A DNA stretch of 64,000 nt from Paenibacillus sp. BK033 (lineage in GTDB: Bacteria > Bacillota > Bacilli > Paenibacillales > Paenibacillaceae). Positions 1-8,481 of this stretch are shown here, one piece after another. The notes beneath the pieces were generated by a model. The model ran no database searches. It was given only the letters and a program-made list of their open reading frames with translations, and had not been told where the DNA came from. Within the stretch, counting starts at the first letter, position 1, and every line of letters starts with the position of its first letter. Both the position numbers and the translations under genes were made by a program. Location: contig NZ_SLVP01000001.1 of NCBI RefSeq assembly GCF_004345425.1, forward strand, positions 1,515,395 to 1,579,394. Reading direction: 5' to 3'.

Positions 1-197
1 TGGTCGAGAACAAGAACGAAGAGAAGTCGCGGGAAGATATTTTATCGGAAGTATGGGGCTATGACTTTATCGGGGAAACGAACCTGGTGGACGTCTATAT
101 CCGGTACTTGCGCCAAAAGCTGGACAAGGGCTACCGTCATAAGCTGATTCATACCGTCAGGGGCGTCGGCTATATGATAAAGGAGCCTGACGCATGA
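1..197 (+). CDS. Response regulator, C-terminal part (cut by window edge)
   Basis: The open frame enters the window at base 3 and stops at 195-197. The roughly 64 residues seen match the end of an OmpR/PhoB-type winged-helix DNA-binding domain: a recognition-helix segment ([15 protein letters not shown]) followed by the wing segment ([11 protein letters not shown]). The receiver domain lies outside the window. The stop overlaps the ATG of the following sensor kinase in an ATGA, so the two are translationally coupled partners of one two-component system. The regulated genes cannot be read from this fragment. Confidence 0.93.
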   Translation, partial: VENKNEEKSREDILSEVWGYDFIGETNLVDVYIRYLRQKLDKGYRHKLIHTVRGVGYMIKEPDA

Positions 198-1549
198 CGC
201 TTCGCAAACGATTCACGCTTTTTACGATATTCTGGCTCATTTTTATTCTTATTCTCTTTAATATCTTTGTCTACTTCTATGTCATCAAGATTACGACGGA
301 GAGCGAAGAGCGCGTAATTGGGAATAAAGTGAATCTGATGCTGGAAAATCCGAAAATACAGGACGGCAAAGGCATTTACGACGCCGATTTGCTCAGTGAA
401 TATTACAATGTCAACGAAATGATACGCATTATTAGGCCGGATAACAAAATCGTCAATATTACCGGGTCAGATCCCGTGCTTCTCAATCTTCCGGCGTCCT
501 TCCAGGGCCATCATGATACCGGAATGATCAAGAAAGGCAGCGAGCGCATCATGTACATGCGCGTGCCGATTTATGACGGGCCGAACGTGGTTGCGATGCT
601 GGAAATCAACCGCGTGCTGAATGAATTGGACGATTACCTGCAAATTCTGGTTGCGGCCTTGTCGGTAACCAGTGCGGGAGCCATTCTGTTCGCCATCTTC
701 GGGACATATTGGTTCACCTCGCGGCTCACTTCGCCTATGCAGCAGATGATTAATACGATGCGCGAGATCGACAGAAGCGGCAAGCTGCGGAAAATCGAGC
801 CTTCCAGTCACGAGGAGTCGGCAGAGCTGCAGCAGCTGGTTCGCGCTTTTAACCAAATGATCGACCGGCTTGACCGAACGTTCGCGCGGCAAAAGCAATT
901 TGTTGCAGATGCCTCCCACGAGCTCAAAACCCCTCTTACGGTTATTAGCAGCTATGCGGGTATGCTGAAGCGCTGGGGACGCGATGATGCGAGCATTCGC
1001 GACGAGGCTATCGAAGCCATCGATAAAGAAGCAAGCAGGCTGCAAACCTTAACGAAGTCGATGCTGATGCTGGCGGAAGCCGAGCAGGAGGATTGGCTGA
1101 ATCAAGAGATGTTCGATGTGGTGCTGGTCGTCGAGGAGCTTGCGGTTATGCTCCAGACAACCTTCCAGCGTCCCATAAGAGTGAAGGCTTTGTCGCGGTC
1201 TGTCCGAATGTTTGGGGATAAGGACAAAATCCAGCAGCTGCTTGTCATCTTGCTGGACAATGCGATTAAATACAGCAAGGAGCCGATCGATGTCTCCGTC
1301 AGCGTGGCGAAAAATATCGTGAAGATTGAAGTGAAGGATAAAGGGATCGGCATTCCGGAAAACGAAATTCCGCACATGTTCGAGCGTTTCTACCGCGTAG
1401 ACGGGGCAAGGAGCCGCGCGACCGGCGGAGCTGGTCTTGGGCTGTCGATTGCCAAGCGTATCGTGGATCTGCACGAAGGCAAGATTGACGTGTTCAGCTT
1501 GCCTGATCTCGGTACAACGATCACGCTTCAATTCAAACAAAGAAAGTAA
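194..1549 (+). CDS. Sensor histidine kinase (HAMP, HisKA, HATPase)
   Basis: Membrane sensor kinase of 451 residues, partner of the upstream response regulator (4-bp ATGA overlap). Transmembrane segments lie at about residues 9-32 and 150-172, enclosing an extracellular sensor region of about 115 residues. A HAMP linker follows (about 174-225), then HisKA with phosphoacceptor His242 in ASHELKTPL. The ATPase domain shows the N box (LLDNAIKYS), G1 ([10 protein letters not shown]), F box (FERFYRVD) and G2 ([13 protein letters not shown]). This is the standard order for an OmpR-partner kinase. The signal is unknown; the sensor domain has no motif I can name. Confidence 0.95.
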   Translation: MTLRKRFTLFTIFWLIFILILFNIFVYFYVIKITTESEERVIGNKVNLMLENPKIQDGKGIYDADLLSEYYNVNEMIRIIRPDNKIVNITGSDPVLLNLPASFQGHHDTGMIKKGSERIMYMRVPIYDGPNVVAMLEINRVLNELDDYLQILVAALSVTSAGAILFAIFGTYWFTSRLTSPMQQMINTMREIDRSGKLRKIEPSSHEESAELQQLVRAFNQMIDRLDRTFARQKQFVADASHELKTPLTVISSYAGMLKRWGRDDASIRDEAIEAIDKEASRLQTLTKSMLMLAEAEQEDWLNQEMFDVVLVVEELAVMLQTTFQRPIRVKALSRSVRMFGDKDKIQQLLVILLDNAIKYSKEPIDVSVSVAKNIVKIEVKDKGIGIPENEIPHMFERFYRVDGARSRATGGAGLGLSIAKRIVDLHEGKIDVFSLPDLGTTITLQFKQRK

Positions 1550-1562
1550 GGGGAGAGGTTCA

Positions 1563-2423
1563 TTGAAATACCGGGTTGCCTCCGTGCAATATAAGCTTGA
1601 AGACATTGGATCGTTTGAGGATTTTGCCGCGCAGGTCACGCATTACGTCCGTAACGCGTCCGAATACGGAACCGAAATGATATTGTTCCCGGAGTTTCTG
1701 ACTACCCAGCTGTTATCGATAGGCGACGGTACGGGCAAAGCCTTGCCGATCGACCGTCTGCCTGAATTTACGGAGCGGTATGAAAGCCTGTTCCGTTCTC
1801 TTGCCGCCGAATATAACATGCATATCGTTGGCGGAACGCATGTGGTGGACGCCGGTAACGGCAAGCGTCAGAATACGGCTCATCTGTTCCATCCGGGCGG
1901 GAAGATTGACCGTCAGGCCAAAATCCATCTTACGCCGACCGAAGTCAGCGAGTGGAATATGTCGCCGGGGGACGGTCTGCAGGTGTTCGAGACGCCGTTT
2001 GGCACCATCGCCATGCTGACCTGCTATGATATCGAATTCCCGGAGATCGTCCGGATGGCGCGCGCCAAAGGCGCGGACGTTATTTTCTGCCCGTCCTGCA
2101 CGGATGACCGTCATGGCTTCTACCGCGTCCGGTACTGCTGCCATGCAAGAGCGGTGGAAAATCAGGTGTACATTGTAACGACCGGTACGGTAGGGGCATT
2201 GCGCAAGGTTGACTTTATGCGCGCGAACTACGGTCAGGCTGCGGTGATCACGCCTAACGACATACCGTTCCCGCCTGCCGGGATTCTGAGCGAAGGCGTC
2301 ATTAACGACGACATGCTGATCGTCGCGGATCTCGACCTGAAGCTGCTGGAGGATGTCCGTGCTGCCGGTTCGGTAACGACTTGGAGAGACCGCCGAACGG
2401 ACCTGTACACGGACTGGGCATAA
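1563..2423 (+). CDS. Carbon-nitrogen hydrolase (nitrilase superfamily)
   Basis: Predicted amidase of 286 residues. The Glu-Lys-Cys triad of the nitrilase superfamily is visible: Glu in ILFPEFLTTQ, Lys in AKIHLTPTE and Cys in AMLTCYDIEFPE. The family hydrolyses amide or nitrile C-N bonds; the substrate here is unknown. The TTG start at 1563 is chosen because GGGGAGAGG lies at 1550-1558; a longer frame extends into the kinase gene and is not needed. The next gene is a GNAT acetyltransferase. In Bacillus subtilis YhcX both activities are on one polypeptide (GNAT first, nitrilase second), so these two genes look like a split, order-reversed counterpart. Confidence 0.92.
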   Translation: MKYRVASVQYKLEDIGSFEDFAAQVTHYVRNASEYGTEMILFPEFLTTQLLSIGDGTGKALPIDRLPEFTERYESLFRSLAAEYNMHIVGGTHVVDAGNGKRQNTAHLFHPGGKIDRQAKIHLTPTEVSEWNMSPGDGLQVFETPFGTIAMLTCYDIEFPEIVRMARAKGADVIFCPSCTDDRHGFYRVRYCCHARAVENQVYIVTTGTVGALRKVDFMRANYGQAAVITPNDIPFPPAGILSEGVINDDMLIVADLDLKLLEDVRAAGSVTTWRDRRTDLYTDWA

Positions 2424-2450
2424 GCTGCGGCAGCGGAAGGAGGGCGTGAA

Positions 2451-3110
2451 ATGCGCAAGCAATTATACGTTATTCATGACGGAGTGCCAACGGAAGCTAT
2501 AATACGTACGTATACGAAGGAAGATTTTCAAGGCTTGATTGCGGTCCAGAGCGAATGCTTTCCGCCTCCTTATCCGGAGGAGCTGTGGTGGAGCGAAGAC
2601 CAGCTGAACGAGCATATTGCCCGGTTCCCTGAAGGCGCGCTATGCTGCGAGATTGGCGGCAAAGTGATCGGCTCCATGACCGGGCTTATCGTAGATATGA
2701 ATCACTATCATGAATCGCATAGCTGGGAGCAGATTACGGACGGCGGTTATATACGCAACCACAATCCCAATGGGGATACGCTATACGTTGCCGACATTTG
2801 CGTCATTCCGGCGTACCGGAAAGCGGGTATCGGCAAATGGCTGCTGCAGTCCATGTACGAAACGGTTGTGCACCTGCGGCTAAATCGCCTGCTCGGAGCG
2901 GGCAGAATGCCGGGCTACCATAAGTGCGCGGCGGAGGAAACTCCGGAGCAATACCTGGACAAGGTGATGAAGGGGATTTATAAGGATCCGGTCATCACCT
3001 TCCTTCTCCGCTGCGGCCGGACGCCGGTCGGAATCGCGTCCGATTATCTGGACGACGAAGAGTCCAGCAATTACGCGGCTCTGATGGAATGGCGCAATCC
3101 TTTTCTCTAG
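2451..3110 (+). CDS. GNAT family N-acetyltransferase (YhcX N-domain-like)
   Basis: Protein of 219 residues starting at ATG 2451 behind GGAAGGAGG. It carries a GNAT core: the acetyl-CoA loop in VIPAYRKAGIGKWLLQSM (about residues 122-139), preceded by strand-forming YVADICVIP. It lies 27 bp after the nitrilase gene and is inferred to act with it, because these domains are fused in YhcX-type proteins. The extra C-terminal segment after the GNAT fold (GRMPGYHKCA, and the region ending in EWRNPF) is typical of that subfamily. The acceptor substrate is not known. Confidence 0.9.
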   Translation: MRKQLYVIHDGVPTEAIIRTYTKEDFQGLIAVQSECFPPPYPEELWWSEDQLNEHIARFPEGALCCEIGGKVIGSMTGLIVDMNHYHESHSWEQITDGGYIRNHNPNGDTLYVADICVIPAYRKAGIGKWLLQSMYETVVHLRLNRLLGAGRMPGYHKCAAEETPEQYLDKVMKGIYKDPVITFLLRCGRTPVGIASDYLDDEESSNYAALMEWRNPFL

Positions 3111-3157
3111 AATTACATGGTTTTCATAGTGCGATTAGCTCAGTAGGAGGTTTATTG

Positions 3158-3835
3158 ATGTCATTAGTTTACCACCGCATTACGTCGATCAACGATCTTT
3201 ATTTCGCATCGCTTCACGCGCTGCTCAAACGCATTTTTCCTCCCGAAGAGGTATTGGCCTACGAGCTTTGGAAAGAACCGCTCGAAGATCCTAGCATTCA
3301 TGTCTATGTCGCAATAGACAATGGCGAAGTTGTGGGATCGACCGAATACCGCTATTATCCTGCGCTTCGCGTTGCGATGACCGACTTTACGATTATCGGC
3401 GTGGCGAACAAAGGAATTGGCCGGTTCCTCATGCGAAGCCGCGAGAAGGACCTGGCACGACTAGCCCGTGAATCCGGCACGGCGCCAATCGGCATGTTTG
3501 CCGAAATATACAACCCATACGAGAGCGGCGAGCATGAATTCGGCGGAGTAACGCCAATGAATCCGTTCGTACGTCGCGAAGTACTGTCTCATATCGGCTA
3601 CAAAATGATTAACTTCCCTTACGTTCATCCATCCTGGGAGCATAACGGCGAAGCGGTTGAAGGGCTTAATTTGTGTTTCCTGCCGGCGGACGAAGACATG
3701 GCTGCGATACCTGCGGCTCTGGTTGTTCAATTCCTGGAGATCTATTACTCGGCATTGCCTAACAAGCCGCAGCAATGGCTCGACATGGTGGAAGGGCTTC
3801 GCGGACGCGACCAACTCGAGCTGCTGCCGATATGA
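3158..3835 (+). CDS. GNAT-like acetyltransferase
   Basis: Protein of 225 residues. ATG 3158 is preferred because CAGTAGGAGG lies directly upstream at 3141-3150; an earlier in-frame ATG (3089) would overlap the previous gene and has no site. The sequence resembles GNAT proteins (SLVYHRITSINDLYF at the N terminus, then VAIDNGEVVGSTEYRYYP and GVANKGIGRFLMRSREKDL), where the GIGRFLM stretch sits at the acetyl-CoA-binding position. Substrate unknown. It overlaps the following hydrolase by ATGA, so the two are coupled. Confidence 0.82.
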   Translation: MSLVYHRITSINDLYFASLHALLKRIFPPEEVLAYELWKEPLEDPSIHVYVAIDNGEVVGSTEYRYYPALRVAMTDFTIIGVANKGIGRFLMRSREKDLARLARESGTAPIGMFAEIYNPYESGEHEFGGVTPMNPFVRREVLSHIGYKMINFPYVHPSWEHNGEAVEGLNLCFLPADEDMAAIPAALVVQFLEIYYSALPNKPQQWLDMVEGLRGRDQLELLPI

Positions 3836-4614
3836 TCGCCATTACGTTCCGGGGAACAGGGGATGCGATGGGAGTCCCCCGCGTGTACTGCGACTGCGAG
3901 GTGTGCGGCGAGGCACGAACAGGCGGCGTCAACCGCCGCTACCGTTCCCTTGTCCAGCTGGATTCGCCAGACTTTGGTACAATGATGATCGATTGCGGAC
4001 CGGATTGGAGCAAACAAATGGAAGCTTCGGGGCTCCGGTTCGTGAACCGCATTCTTGTCACGCATGCCCATTTCGATCATATTGGCGGGGTGCCGGAATG
4101 GGCGGACGCCTGCCGATGGTTGGGAGTCAAAGGAGAAGCGTACGCTCCTGCCGAAGTCATCGCCGAGATCCTTCAGCGTTTTCCTTGGCTGGGGCGGAAT
4201 ATATCTTTTATCCCCATTGATCGGCCTTGTTCCTTCGGAAGCTGGGAGGTATCGGCTTGGAAAGTGAATCACGGAAAGAACGGTTATGCTTATGCTTTTC
4301 GGTTTGACCAGAAGGAGTCGGGCATCGCATGGGCTTATTGCTCCGATTCCATCGGGCTGACGGACGAACAGCAGAAGCCGCTGCACGGGCTTGACCTTCT
4401 CGTGCTCGGAACAAGCTTTTACAAGGAGAACTTCCGTTACGAAACAAGATCCGTCTACGATGTGACGGAGGCGCTGGAGCTCCTTCCCGTATGGGGACCG
4501 AAGAAGACTCTGTTTACTCATCTGTCGCATGACATTGATTTGAGAAAAAAGTATCCGCTGCCTTCCCATGCGGATTTTGCGCTAACCGGTATGGAAATAT
4601 CTGTAGGGATATAG
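3832..4614 (+). CDS. MBL-fold metallo-hydrolase (PhnP-like)
   Basis: Metallo-beta-lactamase-fold protein of 260 residues with the metal motif HAHFDHIGG (about residues 76-84). An N-terminal Cys cluster (RVYCDCEVCGEA) is typical of the PhnP / phosphoribosyl cyclic phosphodiesterase group, and LFTHLSHDID lies near the C terminus. Start ATG 3832 overlaps the previous stop (ATGA); a longer in-frame start at 3775 would run inside that gene. PhnP itself hydrolyses cyclic phosphodiesters, but no other phosphonate gene is present here, so only the fold and metal-dependent hydrolase class are assigned. It is the last gene of the operon that begins with the nitrilase. Confidence 0.9.
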   Translation: MIAITFRGTGDAMGVPRVYCDCEVCGEARTGGVNRRYRSLVQLDSPDFGTMMIDCGPDWSKQMEASGLRFVNRILVTHAHFDHIGGVPEWADACRWLGVKGEAYAPAEVIAEILQRFPWLGRNISFIPIDRPCSFGSWEVSAWKVNHGKNGYAYAFRFDQKESGIAWAYCSDSIGLTDEQQKPLHGLDLLVLGTSFYKENFRYETRSVYDVTEALELLPVWGPKKTLFTHLSHDIDLRKKYPLPSHADFALTGMEISVGI

Positions 4615-4615
4615 A

Positions 4616-4665
4616 TTGACAAACGGCAATCCGTTAGCGTACATTATTTGTATAGCTAACGGATT
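4616..4665 (+). promoter_or_regulatory. Possible promoter with overlapping 11-bp dyad
   Basis: TTGACA (4616-4621) is followed after 18 bases by TACATT (4640-4645), a weak -10. A perfect 11-bp inverted repeat (4628-4638 and 4655-4665, arms AATCCGTTAGC and GCTAACGGATT) covers the spacer and start region. It could be a repressor operator for the leader RNA downstream, or simply an RNA hairpin at the end of the upstream operon. Sequence alone cannot decide. Confidence 0.35.
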
Positions 4666-4666
4666 T

Positions 4667-4687
4667 AGCTATTTTCATAGCTTTTTT
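4667..4687 (+). terminator. Short intrinsic terminator
   Basis: Stem AGCTAT / ATAGCT with a TTTC loop runs into six T residues (4682-4687). It lies 53 bp after the stop of the MBL-fold gene and probably ends that operon. If the candidate promoter at 4616 is real, it also sits early in the leader transcript. Confidence 0.55.
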
Positions 4688-4712
4688 GCTTAATCCGAAA
4701 GGGGAAATTTTA

Positions 4713-4739
4713 ATGTTTGCTGGTGTTCTTAACTCTTAA
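4713..4739 (+). CDS. Candidate leader peptide MFAGVLNS (8 codons)
   Basis: An 8-codon ORF starts with ATG 4713 and follows a good ribosome binding site (GAAAGGGG, 4697-4704). Its last codons (ctt aac tct) form the left strand of an 8-bp stem that closes a large RNA structure (4728-4735 with 4846-4853). Translation of the ORF would therefore disrupt that stem. The arrangement of short ORF, foldable RNA, terminators and then the gene is that of ribosome-mediated attenuators ahead of antibiotic-resistance and ribosome-associated genes. Expression is not shown, and a chance ORF this short is possible. Confidence 0.5.
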   Translation: MFAGVLNS

Positions 4740-4853
4740 TTGGATAGATCGGTCTTGTTAGACGAGCTTGAACGGCGCGCATGTGCAAAATTTGCATCGT
4801 ATGCATGCTTCTATTGCGACGTCTTTAGACAAGGACCGATGCCATGAGTTAAG
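4728..4853 (+). ncRNA. Structured 5' leader RNA upstream of the MutS2-like gene
   Basis: By eye the segment folds into a nested long hairpin. P1 pairs 4728-4735 with 4846-4853 (CTTAACTC / GAGTTAAG). P2 pairs 4748-4758 with 4829-4840 (ATCGGTCTTGT against ACAAGGACCGAT, one bulged base). P3 pairs 4760-4764 with 4820-4824 (AGACG / CGTCT). The apical part contains further self-complementary GCATG and TGCAAA/TTTGCA elements. I do not recognise conserved cores of the T-box, SAM, lysine, cobalamin, purine, magnesium or cyclic dinucleotide classes. It may be an attenuator controlled by translation of the 8-codon ORF. Confidence 0.5.
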
Positions 4854-4899
4854 GACATGAGGATTTCCGCCTGAATGCTATTCGGCAGCGGCCAATCAC

Positions 4900-4925
4900 C
4901 CGTGCTCTTGCAGCACGGTTTTTTT
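4900..4925 (+). terminator. Intrinsic terminator 1 in leader of MutS2-like gene
   Basis: Stem CCGTGCT (4900-4906) pairs with AGCACGG (4912-4918), followed by seven T residues (4919-4925). It lies upstream of the gene and downstream of the leader ORF, the position of an attenuator. Confidence 0.8.
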
Positions 4926-4965
4926 GTGCGCTGCGGAGCCTATGATGGGATAGGTCTAGCCAATT

Positions 4966-5005
4966 ACAGGGACGGAACGCTTCTGCGTTCTGTTCCTGTT
5001 TTTTT
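4966..5005 (+). terminator. Intrinsic terminator 2 in leader of MutS2-like gene
   Basis: A 15-bp stem with two G-T wobbles (4966-4980 with 4985-4999, TTCT loop) runs into a T tract (4999-5005). It ends only about 30 bp before the MutS2-like start codon. With terminator 1 this makes two transcription stops in tandem before the gene. Confidence 0.85.
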
Positions 5006-5036
5006 ATGCCCAAAACCTTTAAAGGAGCATCCAAAC

Positions 5037-6989
5037 ATGAACGAAGCCGTATTTCAAAGACTGGAATATGACAAATTGAAGGAAAAGATGATCGGTTACA
5101 CCGTATCCCCGGCAGGACGGCTATTGGCAGAGCGTCACAAGCCGAGCACCAATGCGAAACAAATCCGGGCATGGCTGAACGAGACGGAGGAAGCGGCGGC
5201 CTTGCTCGCGAGCGGAGCAAGCGTTCCGCTTTCCGCCATGGAAGGGATAGATCCATTCCTGGCCTTGCTGGGCAAAGGTAGGATCTATACGGAAGCAGAG
5301 CTTGACCAGCTGCTGGCATGGCTTGTTTCCATCGGACAGATGAAGCGTTACATGAACAATAAACGTATGATCGCCCCTACGATAGCGGCTTACGCCGATT
5401 CGATGAACGACTGCCCGAATCTAAGGCAGGAGCTCGACCGCTGCATCCGGTACGGCCGACTGACCGATCAAGCGAGTCCCGATCTCGGGACGATCCGGCG
5501 TCATCTCATCGTAATCGAAGACCGCATTCACAAGAAGCTGGACGCTTCGCTCTCCAAATACAAGTCGGCGCTTCAGGATCCGATAATCAGCAGGCGGAGA
5601 GGAAGATCCGTCATTTCGGTTAAACGGGAGCACCGCAAGCTGGTCCCCGGTACCGTATGGGATGAATCGGCGAGCGGCCAGACCTTGTTTATTGAGCCGA
5701 TTGACGTTGCGGAGCTGCAGCAGGAGTGGCAGGAATGGTCGGCGGAGGAGGAGCGGGAACGGACCATTATTTTATCCAGGTTATCGGACGAGGCGGAGCA
5801 GTATAAATACGAGCTGCTGCAAAACCGGGAAGCGATGGCGTCGTTTGACTTCATGCTGGCTAGAGGCAAACTCTCGCTTTCCTACGACGGCCAACCCGTA
5901 ACGCTAAGCCAGGAGCCGTTCATCAAGCTGGTAGAAGCCCGTCATCCGCTGCTTGGCGGTCATGCCGAACCCCTTAACGTGGAGCTGGGCATCGGGTGGA
6001 AGCAGCTTATTATTACGGGGCCGAACACGGGGGGCAAAACGGTAGCGCTGAAGACCATTGGGCTGCTGGCCTTGCTTGTGCAATCCGGCCTCCTAGTGCC
6101 GGCGTCCCCGCAAAGCCGGTTTGGCGTTTTTAATCATATTATGGCGGATGTGGGGGACGGACAAAGTCTGGAGCAGTCGCTCAGCACCTTTTCCTCGCAT
6201 ATCGCCGTACTGAAGGAGATGCTTCATTCTGCGGATGAACGCACGATTATTCTGCTGGATGAGCTGGCTGCGGGCACCGATCCCGGCGAAGGAATCGCTT
6301 TATCCATTGCGGTGCTGGAAGAACTGCTGAAACGCGGAGCTTTGACGGGCGCGACGACGCATTTTAACGAGATTAAGAAATTTGCTTCCGGAACAACCGG
6401 ATGCATGAATGCCAGAATGGCCTTTGATTCGGAGACGCTTCGTCCTTTGTACCGATTGGAGGTTGGAGAAGCTGGTGAGAGTCATGCTTTCGCTATTGCG
6501 AGAAGGTTCGGCCTTCCCGAGCATGTGATGCAGCGGGCCGAGAAGCTAGCGGAGGGAAGAGTGGAGATCCGACTGGATGAAACGGTCGAAGAAGTTAGGG
6601 CGGATGAGACAGCGGTTGTCGAACGGCAGGCTCTGCCTGAGCGAGCAGAGCTGCCGGAAGAAACGAACAACTCGAAGGAGAAAACCGCTGCCCCAGCCTA
6701 TTCCAAAGGAGATGCCGTATGGATCTACCCGCTGAAGCGTGCCGGGATTGTGTTTCAACCCGCGGATGAACGGGGAGAAGTAATCGTTCAGGTCCAGGGG
6801 AAGAAGATGGCCTTTAACCGGAAACGGATCAAGCCTTATATCAGCAGGGAGAAATTGTATCCCGGCGCAGACTATGATATGGATATCGTCTTTGATACGA
6901 AGGAAAACCGGAAAAAGCGGAAGCTGATGGGCCGCAAGTATGTAGAGGGCTTAACGATCGAGACGAAGCCGGATGCAACCGGGGAATAA
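5037..6989 (+). CDS. MutS2-like DNA-mismatch-repair-family ATPase lacking the Smr domain
   Basis: Protein of 650 residues starting at ATG 5037 behind AAAGGAG (5021-5027). The start (NEAVFQRLEYDKLKEKMI) and the core and clamp region are MutS2-like. The ABC-type ATPase has Walker A GPNTGGKT (about residues 327-334), Walker B ILLDELAAGTDPGEG and the following TTHF. A linker with acidic residues leads to a small beta-rich module (KGDAVWIYPLKRAGIVF). MutS2 is about 785 residues and ends in a Smr nuclease domain, which is absent here, so the protein may bind ribosomes or branched DNA without cutting. MutS2/RqcU of B. subtilis splits collided ribosomes; whether this paralogue does is inference. Preceded by an elaborate leader with two terminators. 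Confidence 0.85.
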   Translation: MNEAVFQRLEYDKLKEKMIGYTVSPAGRLLAERHKPSTNAKQIRAWLNETEEAAALLASGASVPLSAMEGIDPFLALLGKGRIYTEAELDQLLAWLVSIGQMKRYMNNKRMIAPTIAAYADSMNDCPNLRQELDRCIRYGRLTDQASPDLGTIRRHLIVIEDRIHKKLDASLSKYKSALQDPIISRRRGRSVISVKREHRKLVPGTVWDESASGQTLFIEPIDVAELQQEWQEWSAEEERERTIILSRLSDEAEQYKYELLQNREAMASFDFMLARGKLSLSYDGQPVTLSQEPFIKLVEARHPLLGGHAEPLNVELGIGWKQLIITGPNTGGKTVALKTIGLLALLVQSGLLVPASPQSRFGVFNHIMADVGDGQSLEQSLSTFSSHIAVLKEMLHSADERTIILLDELAAGTDPGEGIALSIAVLEELLKRGALTGATTHFNEIKKFASGTTGCMNARMAFDSETLRPLYRLEVGEAGESHAFAIARRFGLPEHVMQRAEKLAEGRVEIRLDETVEEVRADETAVVERQALPERAELPEETNNSKEKTAAPAYSKGDAVWIYPLKRAGIVFQPADERGEVIVQVQGKKMAFNRKRIKPYISREKLYPGADYDMDIVFDTKENRKKRKLMGRKYVEGLTIETKPDATGE

Positions 6990-7002
6990 GTGCTTCGCTC
7001 CG

Positions 7003-7644
7003 TTAATCTTTACTCTGAATAACTAATAAGGTGCCCGTGCGTACGGTCAAGGTGCCGGCGGGATCAGCCAGAATATTGCTTATGCCGAGGGATTGGCCGA
7101 TCCGCAGCGTTGCTTCATGCAGCGGATAGACAAATCCGCGCAGCGTAATTCCGGTTACCTCTTCGGACAGCGGAAGGAGCGAAATATGGCTGTACTCGCT
7201 TTGATGCAGCTCGATAGTTCCTTCCTGCGCAAGGGAAATCGTGTTATGCTCATCGGTAATCGATGCCGAAATGCCTTGCTCGATTGCAAGCTTCAATAAG
7301 TGGACATTGGCGAGGGAATGGTCGAACCGGCTCCCCAGTGCTCCGAGCATTCGGATCTCGGAAGGGGATTGCTCAAGCGCATAACGAAAGGCAAGCTCGG
7401 TATCCGTGTAGTCCTTGTCTATCGGATCGTAAGTGACCGTTTCCCGGCTGACGGAACGGATAAGCTCAAGTTCCTCGGTAGTTACGGAATCAAAATCGCC
7501 AAGCGCGAGATCCGGCGCGTATCCATGTTGAACGAGGAACAAAGCTCCGCGGTCGGCTCCTATTAACCGATCATCCGGACGGATATAGGGACGCACCCAT
7601 TCGCCCAAACTGCCGCCCGTACAAATAATAATCCGGTTGTTCAT
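7003..7644 (-). CDS. thiN: Thiamine pyrophosphokinase
   Basis: Enzyme of 213 residues transferring pyrophosphate from ATP to thiamine to give thiamine diphosphate, the cofactor of pyruvate dehydrogenase and transketolase, both encoded in this window. Family features: IICTGGSLGEW at the N terminus, the acidic motif DRLIGADRGA, LALGDFDSVT, DKDYTDTELA with the metal-binding acidic residues, and the GALGSRFDHSLANV segment. Start ATG at 7644 follows AAAGGAAG on the minus strand. It converges on the MutS2-like gene with a 13-bp gap and no clear terminator between them. Confidence 0.93.
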   Translation of the reverse strand: MNNRIIICTGGSLGEWVRPYIRPDDRLIGADRGALFLVQHGYAPDLALGDFDSVTTEELELIRSVSRETVTYDPIDKDYTDTELAFRYALEQSPSEIRMLGALGSRFDHSLANVHLLKLAIEQGISASITDEHNTISLAQEGTIELHQSEYSHISLLPLSEEVTGITLRGFVYPLHEATLRIGQSLGISNILADPAGTLTVRTGTLLVIQSKD

Positions 7645-7857
7645 GGTTCATCTTCCTTTCTGCCTGCATAGTGCTGAAGCCAGTATAATGCGAATCCGGG
7701 GCATAAAACTAGGTATTTGAGAAAAAAGAAAGAAGAAGTGGCAAAAGTAGCAATTGTCAAACCGGATATCCGCGGCTAAAATGATGAAGGACATACCGAC
7801 AGGAGTGGCGGAGCATGCGCGAATGGACGGTCATCATGGAAGCGGAGGAGTTTGGAG

Positions 7858-8481
7858 TTGGACATCTTTGGCGTTTTCAGTATTATCGGTACAGTTGCTT
7901 TTGCGGTCAGCGGCGCGATCGTTGCCATGGAAGAAGAGTATGATATTCTAGGCGTGTTCGTGCTGGGGCTTGTAACCGCGTTTGGGGGCGGGGTCATAAG
8001 AAACCTGCTGATCGGCCGGCCGGTTACGACGTTATGGAACCAAGGAAGTCTTCTGGAAATCGCGGTTATTGCCATGACGATTGCTTTTCTGCTGCCGGTA
8101 TCCTGGATTAACAAGTGGAAAAAAAGCGAAGCGTTTTTTGATGCCATCGGCTTATCCGCATTTGCTATTCAAGGTGCGTTGTATGCAACGGAAATGAACC
8201 ATCCGATCAGCGCCGTGCTGGTCGCCGCGATGTTGACCGGGATAGGGGGAGGCATTATCCGCGACGTGCTGGCAGGCAGAAAGCCGCTCGTGCTGAAGGA
8301 TGAAATCTATGCGGTATGGGCGATGCTCGCAGGCCTGGCAGTAGGTGAAGGCTGGTTCCATACGACCGTGCAGCTTTTGTTCCTGTTTGTTATTATTATC
8401 GTGTTCCGCATGCTGTCGGTTTATTATAAGTGGAGACTGCCCCGCAGATCGCTTAAACAGAAGGAGGGTGGCATTATATGA
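7858..8481 (+). CDS. Trimeric intracellular cation channel (TRIC/UPF0126) protein
   Basis: Membrane protein of about 207 residues with seven predicted hydrophobic helices in two repeats. Each repeat carries the glycine-rich kinked motif of bacterial TRIC proteins (FGGGVIRNLLIG, and GIGGGIIRDVLAG in the second repeat). Known relatives (YadS and YvgT groups) form trimeric K+-permeable channels; the role in bacteria is unclear. TTG 7858 is preferred because GGAGGAG ends at 7850; TTG 7852, two codons upstream, is the alternative but sits too close to that site. It overlaps the phosphatase gene by ATGA. Confidence 0.9.
   Translation: MDIFGVFSIIGTVAFAVSGAIVAMEEEYDILGVFVLGLVTAFGGGVIRNLLIGRPVTTLWNQGSLLEIAVIAMTIAFLLPVSWINKWKKSEAFFDAIGLSAFAIQGALYATEMNHPISAVLVAAMLTGIGGGIIRDVLAGRKPLVLKDEIYAVWAMLAGLAVGEGWFHTTVQLLFLFVIIIVFRMLSVYYKWRLPRRSLKQKEGGII

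Noticed and set aside
4700..5036. T-box or metabolite riboswitch upstream of the MutS2-like gene
   Set aside because: No T-box sequence (AGGGTGGNACCGCG) or other riboswitch core I know; described as an unclassified leader with an attenuator plan.
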